Shown: positions 9,900 to 19,921 of the stretch, piece by piece
Position numbering within the stretch: position 1 is the stretch's first letter
Layout: each line of letters opens with the position of its first letter
NCBI GenBank assembly: GCA_022641835.1
Contig: CP048715.1
Location: 2,728,001-2,792,000, forward strand
Length of the DNA: 64,000 nucleotides
Direction of reading: 5' to 3'
DNA from: Petasospora fabianii
Taxonomy: Eukaryota > Ascomycota > Saccharomycetes > Phaffomycetales > Wickerhamomycetaceae
Notes under the pieces: generated by a model
The model's database searches: none
Seen by the model: only the letters and a program-made list of their open reading frames with translations
What the model was told of the DNA's origin: nothing
Position numbers and translations under genes: made by a program

Positions 9900-10658
9900 A
9901 TGGAGGAGCACATCCGGTTCATGCGATATGCCCTTCGACTGGCCAACAACGCCCTGCATACTGGTGAAGTGCCCGTGGCTTGCGTCTTCGTCTACCGTGG
10001 AGAGGTTGTGAGTTATGGTTCAAACAACACGAACGATTCGCTCAGCGGTATCACACATGCTGAGTTCAGGGGTATCAACACCATATTGGATAAAGTAAAG
10101 GCGTGTCCTGGATGGGAAAATGTGTTTGAGAAGCCCGAGGATATTTTTAAAGAGGTTGATCTGTATGTGACTGTTGAACCCTGTGTGATGTGCGCCAGTG
10201 CACTGAAGCAGATTGGAATCAGAAATGTCTACTTTGGATGTGGTAACGAAAGATTTGGTGGTAACGGTTCTGTATTAAAGGTTAACACTGACAAGACAAC
10301 TCCGGAAAACAACTACAGGTCATGTCCTGGTGTCCTAAGGCGAGAGGCTGTACTGCTGCTTCGAGACTTCTACACACATGAAAACAAAAAGGCACCAGAA
10401 CCCAGAAACAAAAAGAACCGAAACTTGAACTTGGAGACATTCCCAGATCTGATATGGAAAGATTATTTGTCTAAAGAGGAATTTGTTGAGATATTCGGCC
10501 CCGACAAGCTGGCATGCTATGACGCTAATGCTGATGTGTTTGAAGACGTTGACTGGTCCATCATGAGTGCCGCAAATATTGATATTTCCGATATTGACAG
10601 CATGGTGCAGACCCCGCTTCATCTTGACACATCTACGAAGAAGAGACGACTAACATAA
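9900..10658 (+). CDS. TAD2: tRNA adenosine deaminase subunit Tad2
   Basis: This is the catalytic subunit of the Tad2-Tad3 deaminase that makes inosine at wobble position 34. The zinc-deaminase signature is intact: HAE at 53-55 (zinc ligand and proton shuttle) and PCVMC at 94-98, within VTVEPCVMCASALKQIGI. VYFGCGNERFGGNGSVL follows, as in yeast Tad2. The frame is open upstream to an ATG at 9684, but that would extend the protein by 72 residues across the promoter shared with KAR2. The ATG at 9900 gives MEEHIRFMRYALRLAN, aligning with the S. cerevisiae start, and 252 residues (250 in S. cerevisiae). The C-terminal third is less conserved. Confidence 0.93.
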   Translation: MEEHIRFMRYALRLANNALHTGEVPVACVFVYRGEVVSYGSNNTNDSLSGITHAEFRGINTILDKVKACPGWENVFEKPEDIFKEVDLYVTVEPCVMCASALKQIGIRNVYFGCGNERFGGNGSVLKVNTDKTTPENNYRSCPGVLRREAVLLLRDFYTHENKKAPEPRNKKNRNLNLETFPDLIWKDYLSKEEFVEIFGPDKLACYDANADVFEDVDWSIMSAANIDISDIDSMVQTPLHLDTSTKKRRLT

Positions 10659-10733
10659 CATCATTCAACGATTTAAACGACAACGTGATTAAAAATATGA
10701 GATATAGAGACAATCTTGTAGACCGCGCAGTGC

Positions 10734-12113
10734 TCACTGCTTCAACTCCTTCTCTATCTGACTCCACTTGTCGATCAGGCCCTTATAGAAGGCAATGTTA
10801 CTATCTGCCAACTCACCAAGTGTGCTCTTTAACTCCATGGCCTTGATGTTCTCAAAATACTGGATCTCCAACAAGGTTTGTTTCTCAAACTGTTCACAAA
10901 CGTTCTTCGCCACTTCGGATTCCTTTGTGAGAGATTCGATTCGATGGTCGAGTTTGGTTAATTTCTCACGACGAGCAGCATCGTGATTCACACCACGGAG
11001 TTCTTCGAGTTTGTTACTGAAGAAGTTTGATCCACCACCGGCCATGAGGGTCTGTCTCTCCGTCTCTGATTTGTGCAAATACTCCGTGAGAGCCTCGTAG
11101 TCAATCTGTTTCTGGTCTTTCAACTTGAGTAAATTCTTGATCGATGTGATGTAGTGCTCCAAGTCCTTCAATGAGATGATATATTCATTATCGAGGAATG
11201 TCTTTAAACTTTGGAAGCCGAGACTTAAATCATTCAATCCTTCAGAGAACTTCACGAAGGGCACTTGAAGCTCAGGCTCCAACTCACCCAACTTCTTCAT
11301 CTGTTGCGAGAAGTCGTAGTAGTCCTGCTCCAAATCAGCATAACGTTTCAGGATTTTTCCCATGATCCGGTCAATCTTGTTAATGTTTTCATCCAATTTG
11401 TCAGAACGTTCTTTGATGTCAACAAATTCTTTGCTTTGTGAAGTTGTGTGCTTGAAGGCATTCATAAATACGTCAGTGACGCCATCAGCAGACATTGATG
11501 TATCATTGTGCACTTTTGTCTTCAGGTGGGCCCTGTAGGAGTTCCAGTCCATGGATTCCAAGAAAATATGATAAATCTTTGCACGCTTCAGTATTGGATG
11601 GCGAGAGAGACGTTGGAGGAACCTCGTCAAACTTGATGCTCTCTTCATGGTGAACTCTGGGCCAAAGCGGTCTCCTTTCAAGTACTCTAGCCTCTGCTTG
11701 TCAGGGAGTGGAGGCACGGCACATGCTGGGTAGTCACTCAGAAGTACTTGGTAGAGGAAGTAAAAGTCAGAGAAACGACGACGGACAATGAACTTGGGTT
11801 GTTGGAATACTGGGTTGTTGCTCTCTGTTTCGATAAGATAAGAGATGAAGGCATTCTGACCATCGGCCTCCTTCTGTGGCTGGGACACCTTCGAATGGAT
11901 GTAAAGTTCTTTGTTTGTCTTGGTATCATTGAGGGAGAGACTTTGTGTGGCAGATGCGACGATGCCCTCGTCGTCGTCGTGGACTGGGGCTTTTGAAGGC
12001 GTGACAGGGGCAGCGTCAGCGTCGAGCGCTGGAGACAGCGGTTCGTCCGTTGTGAATGAGGCCTTCAAGGCAGGGGAGTCACCAATGGGTTCATCTGTGA
12101 ATTCGTCGCTCAT
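10734..12113 (-). CDS. SNX4: Sorting nexin Snx4/Atg24 (PX-BAR)
   Basis: The 459-residue sorting nexin begins with an acidic, disordered stretch. A PX domain follows at about residues 70-190, with the PI3P-binding segment RRRFSDFYFLYQVL and the PPLPDKQRLEYLKGDRFGPEF loop. A C-terminal BAR region of long helices comes next (KEFVDIKERSDKLDENINKI and following). Snx4 pairs with Snx41 or Snx42 for endosome-to-Golgi retrieval of Snc1 and for selective autophagy (as Atg24). The length is close to S. cerevisiae Snx4 (423). The frame extends 18 codons further without ATG, so the start at 12113 (MSDEFTDEPIGDS) is chosen. Confidence 0.93.
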   Translation of the reverse strand: MSDEFTDEPIGDSPALKASFTTDEPLSPALDADAAPVTPSKAPVHDDDEGIVASATQSLSLNDTKTNKELYIHSKVSQPQKEADGQNAFISYLIETESNNPVFQQPKFIVRRRFSDFYFLYQVLLSDYPACAVPPLPDKQRLEYLKGDRFGPEFTMKRASSLTRFLQRLSRHPILKRAKIYHIFLESMDWNSYRAHLKTKVHNDTSMSADGVTDVFMNAFKHTTSQSKEFVDIKERSDKLDENINKIDRIMGKILKRYADLEQDYYDFSQQMKKLGELEPELQVPFVKFSEGLNDLSLGFQSLKTFLDNEYIISLKDLEHYITSIKNLLKLKDQKQIDYEALTEYLHKSETERQTLMAGGGSNFFSNKLEELRGVNHDAARREKLTKLDHRIESLTKESEVAKNVCEQFEKQTLLEIQYFENIKAMELKSTLGELADSNIAFYKGLIDKWSQIEKELKQ

Positions 12114-12742
12114 ATTTAGACTGCTGGCTAGTCGTGTGGGCTCGCCGGCTGTGTGTGTGGAGTTCAATGGCTATGCCGTTGTGAACGATGTGTGGAGGCT
12201 GGCGGTTTCGTCAAGGTAGCGCTAATTCCGTAAAGAAGAAGCTCCTGGTCGTGCGCGCACCAATTCTCCCGCCACCCAAGCACACTCTCTACATGTATTC
12301 TCTGGTGAGTTTGGGTCTTGGTAGAACTCATGAACTTCATGTTGTATGGAGAGGGGATAAACTACTTTTGTCGTCCTGGAAGAAGCCAATGCAATGAGAT
12401 AATATGTTTTAATGACGAGGTGTACCAGAGCTCGGCCCCACACCCCACATTCACATGCGGTCTCACTATATACTAAATCTAGAACATTGGCCTCGCCTTC
12501 ATGTCAATAAGAGGGCATTATTTCAGTCAGTTCCCATCATTTGACACAACGATATACCACTTTCAGACCCTACTAGCCCTTTTTCCTTAGTATAGATATG
12601 GTTGGTTAGTAACACCCGCGAAACGCGTCGCAGGCCAAGACACACGCAGGTGCCTTAAACAAAGTAATGTCTCTTCAAAAGATTCTCCAGACGTAGGTGC
12701 TGTCCAACATACAAACGCACAGATACACAAGCACCTAAGGCC
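12114..12742. promoter_or_regulatory. SNX4-RGD2 divergent promoter with MBF/SBF-type site
   Basis: This 629-bp gap has no believable gene. The overlapping G1/S-type motifs CGCGAAA and ACGCGT lie together at about 12617-12628, 115 bp upstream of RGD2. ACGCGT is the MBF core and CGCGAAA the SBF-like core. The stretch 12188-12443 is open in both directions but lacks family resemblance. Confidence 0.4.
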
Positions 12743-15319
12743 ATGGCCCAGCAGCTGCATTTCAGCGATGCGTTCTGGGCTTCAGACCATATGACGAGCA
12801 TCCGCACGCTCTTTGATCATCTCGAACGTGGACATGCAGAGGGTACCGCAACATTGAACTACTTTGAGGACTATACCTCCATTCTCGATTTGGAGTCAAA
12901 GATGTTTGGTCAGCTGGCCCAGAAGCAAAAGTCTTTCATTGACTCCAATCCTATTTCTGGCGACAATAATCCCCTCTTGACCAAACTCATGCCAGAGAGG
13001 AAAGCTAGCTCAGTGAGGGACGCCGTCAAAGAACAGGCACGCTACGTCACAGATGCCAGCATATCCCGCCAGCGCATGTTCTCCAAGTTTCAAAGTGACC
13101 TCGTTCTACGGCTCAAGGACTTCTTGGACGACTACTCTGATTTCATGACAGATTCAAAAAAGGCGCTAGTAGATCAGTACAACGTCTATGTTCGCTCTCT
13201 TCATACGGCCCAATCCCTGGAGAGGAAGATATCCATGAAAGTGAGGGCACTGGATGATCTTGGTGTCAAACATTCTCATAAAAATGACATTGTGGAAACC
13301 ATGGAACCCATAGAGGTTGTTGTTACGCCACCAGTGCAGAGCAAGGACCTTGATCCCTCGACGCAGACCTCGACAGTCCTTCCTGCTACCCCACAGAATA
13401 TCAACGACAAAAGCACGCCCAAGACAACCACGATGGCGACTCTCCCAGAAGAGGATACCACTTCATCACAAAGCCCACATGATGATAGTGGTGATGATGA
13501 CGATGAGGAAGACGAGCTATTTCAATTCCCACTCGTTCTTGGTATGACCGACGTTGCCAATGTCGAGGAGCTTCGTGACTTGCTGAATGCCATGGTGGAG
13601 GAGATCCCAGTGAAGCGCCGTCTGATTCCACTTCCGGGAGTCAACAACGAATATTTCTCTTCGGAACAATTCTCACAGTGGGTCAGAACACAATTTACTC
13701 ATGAAGATACAAGACGCAAAGTGGAGAAATTCGGTCAGGATTTTATCGATCTAGGGCTCATGAGAAACTGGAACAAACTATCCTCAAACAAATTCGTCTC
13801 CGATGGTGCTTTTTACGAGTTCACAGACCTGGCAAGATTTACGTCCAAATACAAACCAGGGCAACCCCCAGTTATTGAGCGTACAGAGAAACAATACCCG
13901 AAGGCACTACCAAAATCATCAGCCACCACTCCAGCAAAGAAGTCTGGCAAGAGAAACGTCACACCAACGGCCGACATCTGGTCTAACATCAGATCAACGT
14001 TCACTTCCGCCGCCAATGCAGATACACTCAAGTCAGAAATCACTGAGCTTGAGTCCAAGTACACCGAGGCCATCGTTTCTATTACAACGGAACGCACAAC
14101 ACTGGATATCATGTTCCAAGATACCGCTGCCAAGTCCGAGACCTTTGAGACCAACAGAATCACCATGATCTTGACATTAACAGAACTCTTTTCGGAGTCC
14201 GTACTGGCAGACCATGAAGCAAAGGCTAAAAACCTCACAAAATCACTACGAGACCTGAAGTTCAACGATGATACTGTCAAGTATGAGCAGTTAAAGGCTA
14301 TTACTAGCACCAACGGTGGATGGTACTGGCCAAAGACTGAGGTGAGGTTTGTCGATCATAGCAAAAATCCAAAGATTGAAATATTAGATGTGGACTTGGT
14401 AAATCAAACTATGGATCTATCAGATCAAGAAACCAAAACCAGATCAGTGCCCGTGTTTGTCAAGAGTATGATCCGGAATCTCGAGGCTATTGAGAATGTT
14501 GGTGAGATGTGGGAGGCTCGTTTGGATATCAAAACTGCTAATGGGATAAAGAAGAAGGTATTTGAGTGGATAGCTGAACATGGTCATGACAGTGATGTGG
14601 TTGTCGGTGTTGAAAATGTGGTTGACATGCTATTTGAGACTGAGGAGGTTCAAGGCATCTTGTCGTTTTTCAAGCTTTGGTTGTTAGAGCTACCGGATAG
14701 TGTGATTCCATTTACTACTTACGACACATTGCTCAAACTTTACCAGGACAATGTGGACAAAGAGCATCTTGTCAATGTCTTCAGCTCCGTTCCAAGACAG
14801 AATCTTGCCACTTTACTCGTCATCTGTCAACACATCACTAAGAATTGCAAGATCACTGACAAGTTGGTAAACTCTCATAACGTTCCACTATATCACCTGT
14901 TAATGAGACCAAGTCCGAGAAAGCACCATGCGTCTATTACCGACTCGCTGGTCCTGGAACCATTTATCTATGACCTACTTGACTCGTCGTTCCAAGCTGT
15001 GCTCCACAAGAAACTCGTCAAACTTGAAAGTCTTCATCAAGAGCGTGAGAAACGTGTACAAGACTCAATCACCAGACTCAAGCTCGAACGAGAACGTTCT
15101 TCTGCAGTGTCCTCGCCAACACCAAAGAAGGCACAAAACCTCAATGCTGATGGACTCAGAACTTTTAAAACCAAGTCACCGATTCCAACGCCAGTGACTT
15201 CTCCTAAGGGGAGTCGAAGAAACTCGACGCACGCTACTAGATCTAGTTCAACTTCACCAAAGTTGAAACGTCCTTCAGACAATCTCACCAAGAGGAACTC
15301 TCTGCTCTCTGATTCATGA
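12743..15319 (+). CDS. RGD2: F-BAR/DEP/RhoGAP protein, Rgd2-like
   Basis: The 858-residue protein has the order F-BAR, DEP, RhoGAP seen in yeast Rgd2. The F-BAR spans about residues 1-180 (FSDAFWASDHM at the start, then long helices). A Ser/Thr and acidic linker follows, with DEP around 290-390 (SSEQFSQWVRTQFTHED). The GAP-like region is near 565-720 (VPVFVKSMIRNLEAI, then FFKLWLLELPDSVIPF). The C-terminus is basic and Ser-rich. Rgd2 acts on Cdc42 and Rho5 in S. cerevisiae. The usual arginine-finger segment (GIxRxSG-like) reads GEMWEAR here, so the catalytic Arg is not where expected. A cell-cycle-type promoter site lies about 115 bp upstream. Confidence 0.85.
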   Translation: MAQQLHFSDAFWASDHMTSIRTLFDHLERGHAEGTATLNYFEDYTSILDLESKMFGQLAQKQKSFIDSNPISGDNNPLLTKLMPERKASSVRDAVKEQARYVTDASISRQRMFSKFQSDLVLRLKDFLDDYSDFMTDSKKALVDQYNVYVRSLHTAQSLERKISMKVRALDDLGVKHSHKNDIVETMEPIEVVVTPPVQSKDLDPSTQTSTVLPATPQNINDKSTPKTTTMATLPEEDTTSSQSPHDDSGDDDDEEDELFQFPLVLGMTDVANVEELRDLLNAMVEEIPVKRRLIPLPGVNNEYFSSEQFSQWVRTQFTHEDTRRKVEKFGQDFIDLGLMRNWNKLSSNKFVSDGAFYEFTDLARFTSKYKPGQPPVIERTEKQYPKALPKSSATTPAKKSGKRNVTPTADIWSNIRSTFTSAANADTLKSEITELESKYTEAIVSITTERTTLDIMFQDTAAKSETFETNRITMILTLTELFSESVLADHEAKAKNLTKSLRDLKFNDDTVKYEQLKAITSTNGGWYWPKTEVRFVDHSKNPKIEILDVDLVNQTMDLSDQETKTRSVPVFVKSMIRNLEAIENVGEMWEARLDIKTANGIKKKVFEWIAEHGHDSDVVVGVENVVDMLFETEEVQGILSFFKLWLLELPDSVIPFTTYDTLLKLYQDNVDKEHLVNVFSSVPRQNLATLLVICQHITKNCKITDKLVNSHNVPLYHLLMRPSPRKHHASITDSLVLEPFIYDLLDSSFQAVLHKKLVKLESLHQEREKRVQDSITRLKLERERSSAVSSPTPKKAQNLNADGLRTFKTKSPIPTPVTSPKGSRRNSTHATRSSSTSPKLKRPSDNLTKRNSLLSDS

Positions 15320-15439
15320 TACGTCATATCGTGTTTGTATATACAATGCCATCTCAATGTTTTTAACCTTCAGCTTGAAGCGCAGACATCTTTAGAGTGT
15401 ATCACATTTATCAAAGCGTAGGTCAAAGCTTATCGCAGA

Positions 15440-18154
15440 TCAAGAACTAAACAGAACATTCTCGACATCAAAGTCCATCTTGAAGATACTGGCAACCACC
15501 CACTCCCATCCAACAATCTTCGTCTTGGTCCCACTTTCCTTAGTCAACTCCTTGAATCTCTCCTGAAATCCGTTTTCCATGGTCAAAAACCAAACACAAC
15601 CATCTGTCGAAGCCTTCAAGCTCTTCATAGATTTCATTTCCTTGATTGTCTTCACAACACGAACATCCTTGCAGCCATGAGCCCTGAGAATTTTCTGTGC
15701 CGTGCTTGCACCACCAGGAATCTTTGGAGTGATATTGAAAACAATTCCTTTGAAGACTCTGTCGCTATTCGAGATTCTTTCACGACACTTCTCCATGAGC
15801 TTGTTGAGGCCGAGGGGTGTTAATGCCGTCACTGATTTAGGATCAACCTTGTCAATAGAGTAGTCAGCCAGTTTTGGGAGAGGCTTTGTGGATGACGGAT
15901 CCGCCTTGTGTGTCTTAAGCACAGCCAAAAGGAAGTCCGGTGAAATAATGTGCTGAATCTCATAACTGAGACCTGTAAGGAACTTTTCCGTTCTCATGAG
16001 CTTCGGTGCAACAATCGCATTGGTGCCTTCAACGAGCTCCTTGTGCACCATGATTCCCAAGCTTTGAAGAATCTGTGTATCAGGTCTAGAAAAGGACAAG
16101 TCACAACCAGTAGCGACAGCAATGATGTGGTATGGTGTTGATGGAACAGGTGTGGCCCTCTTGGCCTTTTTCGACTTCGGTGACTCCTTGATAGGAGCTT
16201 CCGGTTCAGCAGAAGAGGATTTTCGTGTCTCCTTCTTCAACAGCTCCTCTCTCTTCCTCTTCTTGGCCTCGATCTCTTCTGGAAGCAACGGTGCGTCTTT
16301 ACTTCTGCTCCTCTGCTGTTGCTGGAAGTAGTTGAGCTTTTCCATATCTTCGTGGAGCCTCTGAGCAGCCATATCCTTAGCCTTACGGCCACTTGGGAGT
16401 CTCTGTGGGATATCCGGAGTCAATTTTGCAGCTGGTGTCTTGACAGACGATGGTATTATGTTGGTGCTACTTAGCTTCCTTGGTGTGAATGCATCCACAG
16501 ATTTATTCCCTGGATCTGGTAGATCCTGTGAATTTGAGTGCTCATCATTTTCCTTATCACTCTCCTCATGGCTGGGCGGGACGGATGGTTGTAGATGGCT
16601 AGTCTCCTGCTTCTCCTCGTCTCGATTTGGAGCCTGATCTTCCCTTATATCAATCTGAGAAAGCAGTGCGCTAGAAGAGCCACTTGGGACATCAGCAGCA
16701 GCACTTGAAGCATTATGAGACAACCCACTGGGCTGTGATATGTCCTGCAGCACCATAGATAGTCTCTTTTCACTCACATCTGGGAAAATTGGTCCATCAT
16801 CCTCAGAGTCCTCAACAATATTTGTCACTCCCTCTGTGAATCCATCCTCATAGAACTTCTTCAGTACTTCAATGTCCAAAGTGGTCTCACCGACAATAGA
16901 AGTGAGGTCAACTTTATCGCTCAACGAGGCTGCATATCTTGGATGGTTGTATGGCTGAAGTTTCCAATTTGAATAGCACTCTTCAAGCCAAAGATGGTTA
17001 ACAATCTTCATGTCCCACTTCAAAGCGGCCTCATACTTTTTACCTGTTGGAGTACCAGAGATCAGATGGGTGTTGCTATGTTTCAGACTTGTCGTGAAGT
17101 TGGCTCCCAGAGCCAAGACTAAGTTCTTGATGTAAAACCTTGCATCGCCTGTGTAGTTGGTGGCGGATATCACGAACTCTCGCATCTCTGGCATACCACC
17201 ACGCACATATGGGTGATGCAGTAATTTTCTGTATGGTGTTACCCACTTCTGATGTTCTACCATCCAGTAAATCCAGTTCATGTTACCGACGTACAATTTG
17301 TTTCTGCTGGCTGTGATGTACTCTTCGCCATCTCTGAACTGGCCAATGTAAAACTTCGCCTCATCAAGGCTCTTTACAACGACACCTCCAGAGTTTTGAA
17401 TTAATGAGGTTATCAGTTCCTGTGAGCGTTCTGTCAAATCCAAATCCTGACCCAGGTAGAAACTTTTGCCATTGAGGAACTTGGATTGGGCCTTTACAAG
17501 CTCAGCAGCGCCTTCGATAACATCAAGTTCATTGATCTTCTCCTGTTGTTCATTGACTGTCTTCGAGTTCAACTCATATGGAGCATCATCAATTTTTTTC
17601 CTTAACTTCAAGCAAAGATCAATCCATTGAGGGTGGACTGCCTTAATGTTGAAGCCTCGAACGCTCTGGACAGCAACGACGCAGTCCTCGTTTGGATCGG
17701 TACTGATGACATGGGTAATAAAAGCGCTCAGCGTCTCTGAATAGGCACCACCAAGGGCACGAACACCTCCATAAATTGCCTGCTTGTCTGACTCTGGAAG
17801 ATTTCCTATGCAAATGTGCACGTCTTTGAGAACATGCTTAGGATCTGGAGAATAGGGTCTAGTGTGGAGACCTTTCTGTTTCTCAGCGCAGTCGTAGACG
17901 TATTGGGTTGTTGTAACAGGAATCAGCGCATCTTGGGAGTCGTTGTAGAAGTCAAAGAGGACAGTATTGGAAACGATCTGGGTGAAACCATTGGATCCGA
18001 AGTCCTGCTTGGAAATGCGATCGGTGGCGCCCTTGATGGCGTAAGGGATCCCGTGGCGGTCACATACCTTGCACAGCTCATCAACCTCAACATCGCCAAG
18101 CTCAGCAGATTTGAGAATGAGCAAGTGCATATGCTCGAATGCTCGACGGGACAT
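15440..18154 (-). CDS. RTT107: BRCT-repeat DNA damage scaffold Rtt107/Brc1-like
   Basis: The 904-residue protein has a tandem array of BRCT-like domains in the first 430 residues (for example HPQWIDLCLKLRKKIDD and KIVNHLWLEECYSNWKLQPY), a long Ser/Pro/charged linker (430-660) and a C-terminal BRCT pair. The pair starts at TPYHIIAVATGCDLSF and includes VAPKLMRTEKFLTGLSYEIQ. This N-terminal array plus C-terminal pair is that of Rtt107 (Esc4) and S. pombe Brc1, scaffolds that bind phospho-H2A and recruit Slx4, Smc5/6 and the Rtt101 ligase at stalled forks. Two ACGCGT boxes 71 and 84 bp upstream fit G1/S expression. Dpb11 is an alternative BRCT protein, but it lacks this layout. Confidence 0.85.
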   Translation of the reverse strand: MSRRAFEHMHLLILKSAELGDVEVDELCKVCDRHGIPYAIKGATDRISKQDFGSNGFTQIVSNTVLFDFYNDSQDALIPVTTTQYVYDCAEKQKGLHTRPYSPDPKHVLKDVHICIGNLPESDKQAIYGGVRALGGAYSETLSAFITHVISTDPNEDCVVAVQSVRGFNIKAVHPQWIDLCLKLRKKIDDAPYELNSKTVNEQQEKINELDVIEGAAELVKAQSKFLNGKSFYLGQDLDLTERSQELITSLIQNSGGVVVKSLDEAKFYIGQFRDGEEYITASRNKLYVGNMNWIYWMVEHQKWVTPYRKLLHHPYVRGGMPEMREFVISATNYTGDARFYIKNLVLALGANFTTSLKHSNTHLISGTPTGKKYEAALKWDMKIVNHLWLEECYSNWKLQPYNHPRYAASLSDKVDLTSIVGETTLDIEVLKKFYEDGFTEGVTNIVEDSEDDGPIFPDVSEKRLSMVLQDISQPSGLSHNASSAAADVPSGSSSALLSQIDIREDQAPNRDEEKQETSHLQPSVPPSHEESDKENDEHSNSQDLPDPGNKSVDAFTPRKLSSTNIIPSSVKTPAAKLTPDIPQRLPSGRKAKDMAAQRLHEDMEKLNYFQQQQRSRSKDAPLLPEEIEAKKRKREELLKKETRKSSSAEPEAPIKESPKSKKAKRATPVPSTPYHIIAVATGCDLSFSRPDTQILQSLGIMVHKELVEGTNAIVAPKLMRTEKFLTGLSYEIQHIISPDFLLAVLKTHKADPSSTKPLPKLADYSIDKVDPKSVTALTPLGLNKLMEKCRERISNSDRVFKGIVFNITPKIPGGASTAQKILRAHGCKDVRVVKTIKEMKSMKSLKASTDGCVWFLTMENGFQERFKELTKESGTKTKIVGWEWVVASIFKMDFDVENVLFSS

Positions 18155-18224
18155 TTTGGTCTTCTCTAATCAATATGAAAGTAAGAAAACGGATTACGAT
18201 GGGGTCTGTTGACGCTTTGATGAG

Positions 18225-18243
18225 ACGCGTTATGCTCACGCGT
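18225..18243. promoter_or_regulatory. Two ACGCGT (MCB) boxes upstream of RTT107
   Basis: ACGCGT is present at 18225-18230 and again at 18238-18243, 13 bp apart, 71-89 bp upstream of the RTT107 start. Paired MCB boxes are typical of MBF-controlled replication and repair genes. MRPL39 lies on the other side. Confidence 0.55.
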
Positions 18244-18250
18244 ATTGCAG

Positions 18251-18265
18251 CTGGTGTCTGGGTGT
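18251..18265 (+). promoter_or_regulatory. Rap1-like 15-mer upstream of MRPL39
   Basis: CTGGTGTCTGGGTGT, 140 bp upstream of the MRPL39 ATG. Its reverse complement starts ACACCCAGACACC, close to the yeast Rap1 consensus ACACCCRYACAYM. The same 15 bases recur at 29151 and 29533. Confidence 0.55.
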
Positions 18266-18404
18266 TTCTGCCGCCCTCCGCAGCTTCCCCATTGAGACAT
18301 TTCTAATGGTTTTTTCGGTATTGAAAAATTGGGCGTTCTCCTACATCAGCTCCAACTTTCAATTCTTTTGATCCTCAGCAAACCGCTGTTTAAACTGGAT
18401 TGAC

Positions 18405-18737
18405 ATGGCTGGTAAGTACTCTGTGATATCATGTGGTTGTATTCCTTTGTCATGACAGCATTCGGGACAAAAAATACGATCACATCACTTTGCCAAATTG
18501 GCCGCTAACACATCTACAGCTCCAGCAAAGGGAAAAGGTAAGATGGTGGTGGCTCTCGCCTCCTCCGCTGCCACAGGATACAGAAAGCACATTCTCGTGA
18601 ATCGTGGTGCTCCACTTGTGAATCAAATCCGCTACGATCCTATTGTTAAGAAAAGAGTGTTGTTCACCGAGGCCAAGAAGAGAAAGGTCACTGAGACCAC
18701 GCCCTTGAACTTCTCGAGAAAGCCAAAGGGTCTTTGA
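18405..18737 (+). CDS. MRPL39: Mitochondrial ribosomal protein bL33m, spliced
   Basis: This is the mitochondrial large-subunit protein bL33m. Exon 1 is seven bases (18405-18411, ATGGCTG). The intron runs 18412-18519 (108 nt: donor GTAAGT, branch GCTAAC at 18504-18509, acceptor CTACAG), and exon 2 is 18520-18737. The join gives 74 residues, starting [39 protein letters not shown] is nearly identical to yeast Mrpl39. The C-terminal exon frame alone is open from a TTG, which would have given a wrong N-terminus (MAANTST). S. cerevisiae Mrpl39 is 70 residues. A Rap1-like 15-mer lies 140 bp upstream. Confidence 0.95.
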
Positions 18738-18921
18738 ACGTTAGTTCGGCATCCAAGTGCGGATGTTGTATTGCATTATGGAAGATGTTGGTGTTCAAGG
18801 ATTAAGTGGGTAATTGAGGAGTTTGATGATCATGCCTGTATATAAGAACTTGGGTTTTAACGGTAACGCGATGTACATTATTTTGATAACCGTATCTATG
18901 TAGTTGTATTGCCCATTAATG

Positions 18922-19652
18922 TCAAGCCTTTCTCTCAGCTATCGGGTTGGCGTGGATCGTTACATCTTTGATCAATATAGGTGTTTTTGGTCTGCTTTTC
19001 TTATCGACTGGTACTGTTTCAAGCTTTGATAAAGTTGAACTTGGCTCCATCTCCGCGCCCATCAAGACCTTACCAAAAACGGTGTACTTATCATCCAATG
19101 CGGTGTGTTTCCCATATGTCTGCTCCTGTTAGTACTTTTTCTGGAGGCTTGAGAAGTGTGGTTGAACTCACTATGAAGAATTGTGATCCATTGGTGTTTG
19201 GCCCTGTGTTGGCCATCGACAAGACGCCCTGCTTTATATTAGTAGCTGATACACATTAATAAGCTCGCATCTAGCTTTAACTTACTCTCTGGTCATGCCT
19301 TAGGTCCTGTCGTAGTTCATCCTCAAATTTGCCTCCCCATATGGACTCCCCACCCTTCCCTGTGTTGGTCGGGTCGCCGAACTGGACAATGAATGATTTG
19401 ATGTTTCGTACCACCTTGGTATTGGTGTACGTGCCCTGGGCGCAATGAGCAAGAAAGTTCTGTGCCTGTTAATATTTGCTCTTCAAGTTAACAATAAATC
19501 AAAAATGAAAGGCATACTTCAGCTGTTCTTGGGCATTTCTCGCAGAAGATTTCGAGTTTGATGTCGCCCAAGTCGGTGTGGAGCTGTTCCTCGTGTTAGT
19601 ACCAGAGCCATTAATTGGAGGAGAATTGTGAGGTACTCACAGTGACTGACAT
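18922..19652 (-). CDS. PPIL3-type cyclophilin (peptidyl-prolyl isomerase), five exons
   Basis: This gene is hidden from single-frame ORF search because it is split into five exons: 19641-19652, 19518-19583, 19459-19286, 19228-19172 and 19119-18922. The introns are 57, 58, 57 and 52 nt. Donors are GTGAGT, GTATGC, GTAAGT and GTGAGT; each has a (T)AYTAAC/T-like branch and an AG 8-11 nt later. The join gives 168 residues with every junction in phase. The product starts MSVT-LHTDLGDIKLEIFCE and contains RNIKSFIVQFGDPTNTGKGG, SMANTGPNTNGSQFFI, TYGKHTALDDKYTVFGKV and ends near IKDVTIHANPIAE. These match human PPIL3 block by block, including the catalytic Arg (in VRNIKSF) and the Gln/Phe of FIVQ and SQFF. 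PPIL3 is a spliceosome-associated nuclear cyclophilin. Confidence 0.95.
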
Positions 19653-19921
19653 TGGACTTGAGTAGTCTTATACGAGCTGCAAGCTACTGTGGAAGATGTA
19701 GCAATTAAAAGTTGTCGTCACAGACCTGCTCAGTGATGGTTGTGTCTCTCCGTTTTCCTCAGTTCGCGTACAGGACTGCATCGCATCTCATCAAGCCCGA
19801 ATATGGCTTACGTACGGTTCACTGTCCCAACACTACGGTAGTATCATCAAAGAATGGCCACTATAATATACAAGTCTTTTAAGTTCATTTTTGAGAAAGT
19901 CAAACACCCATCCGTATTACC

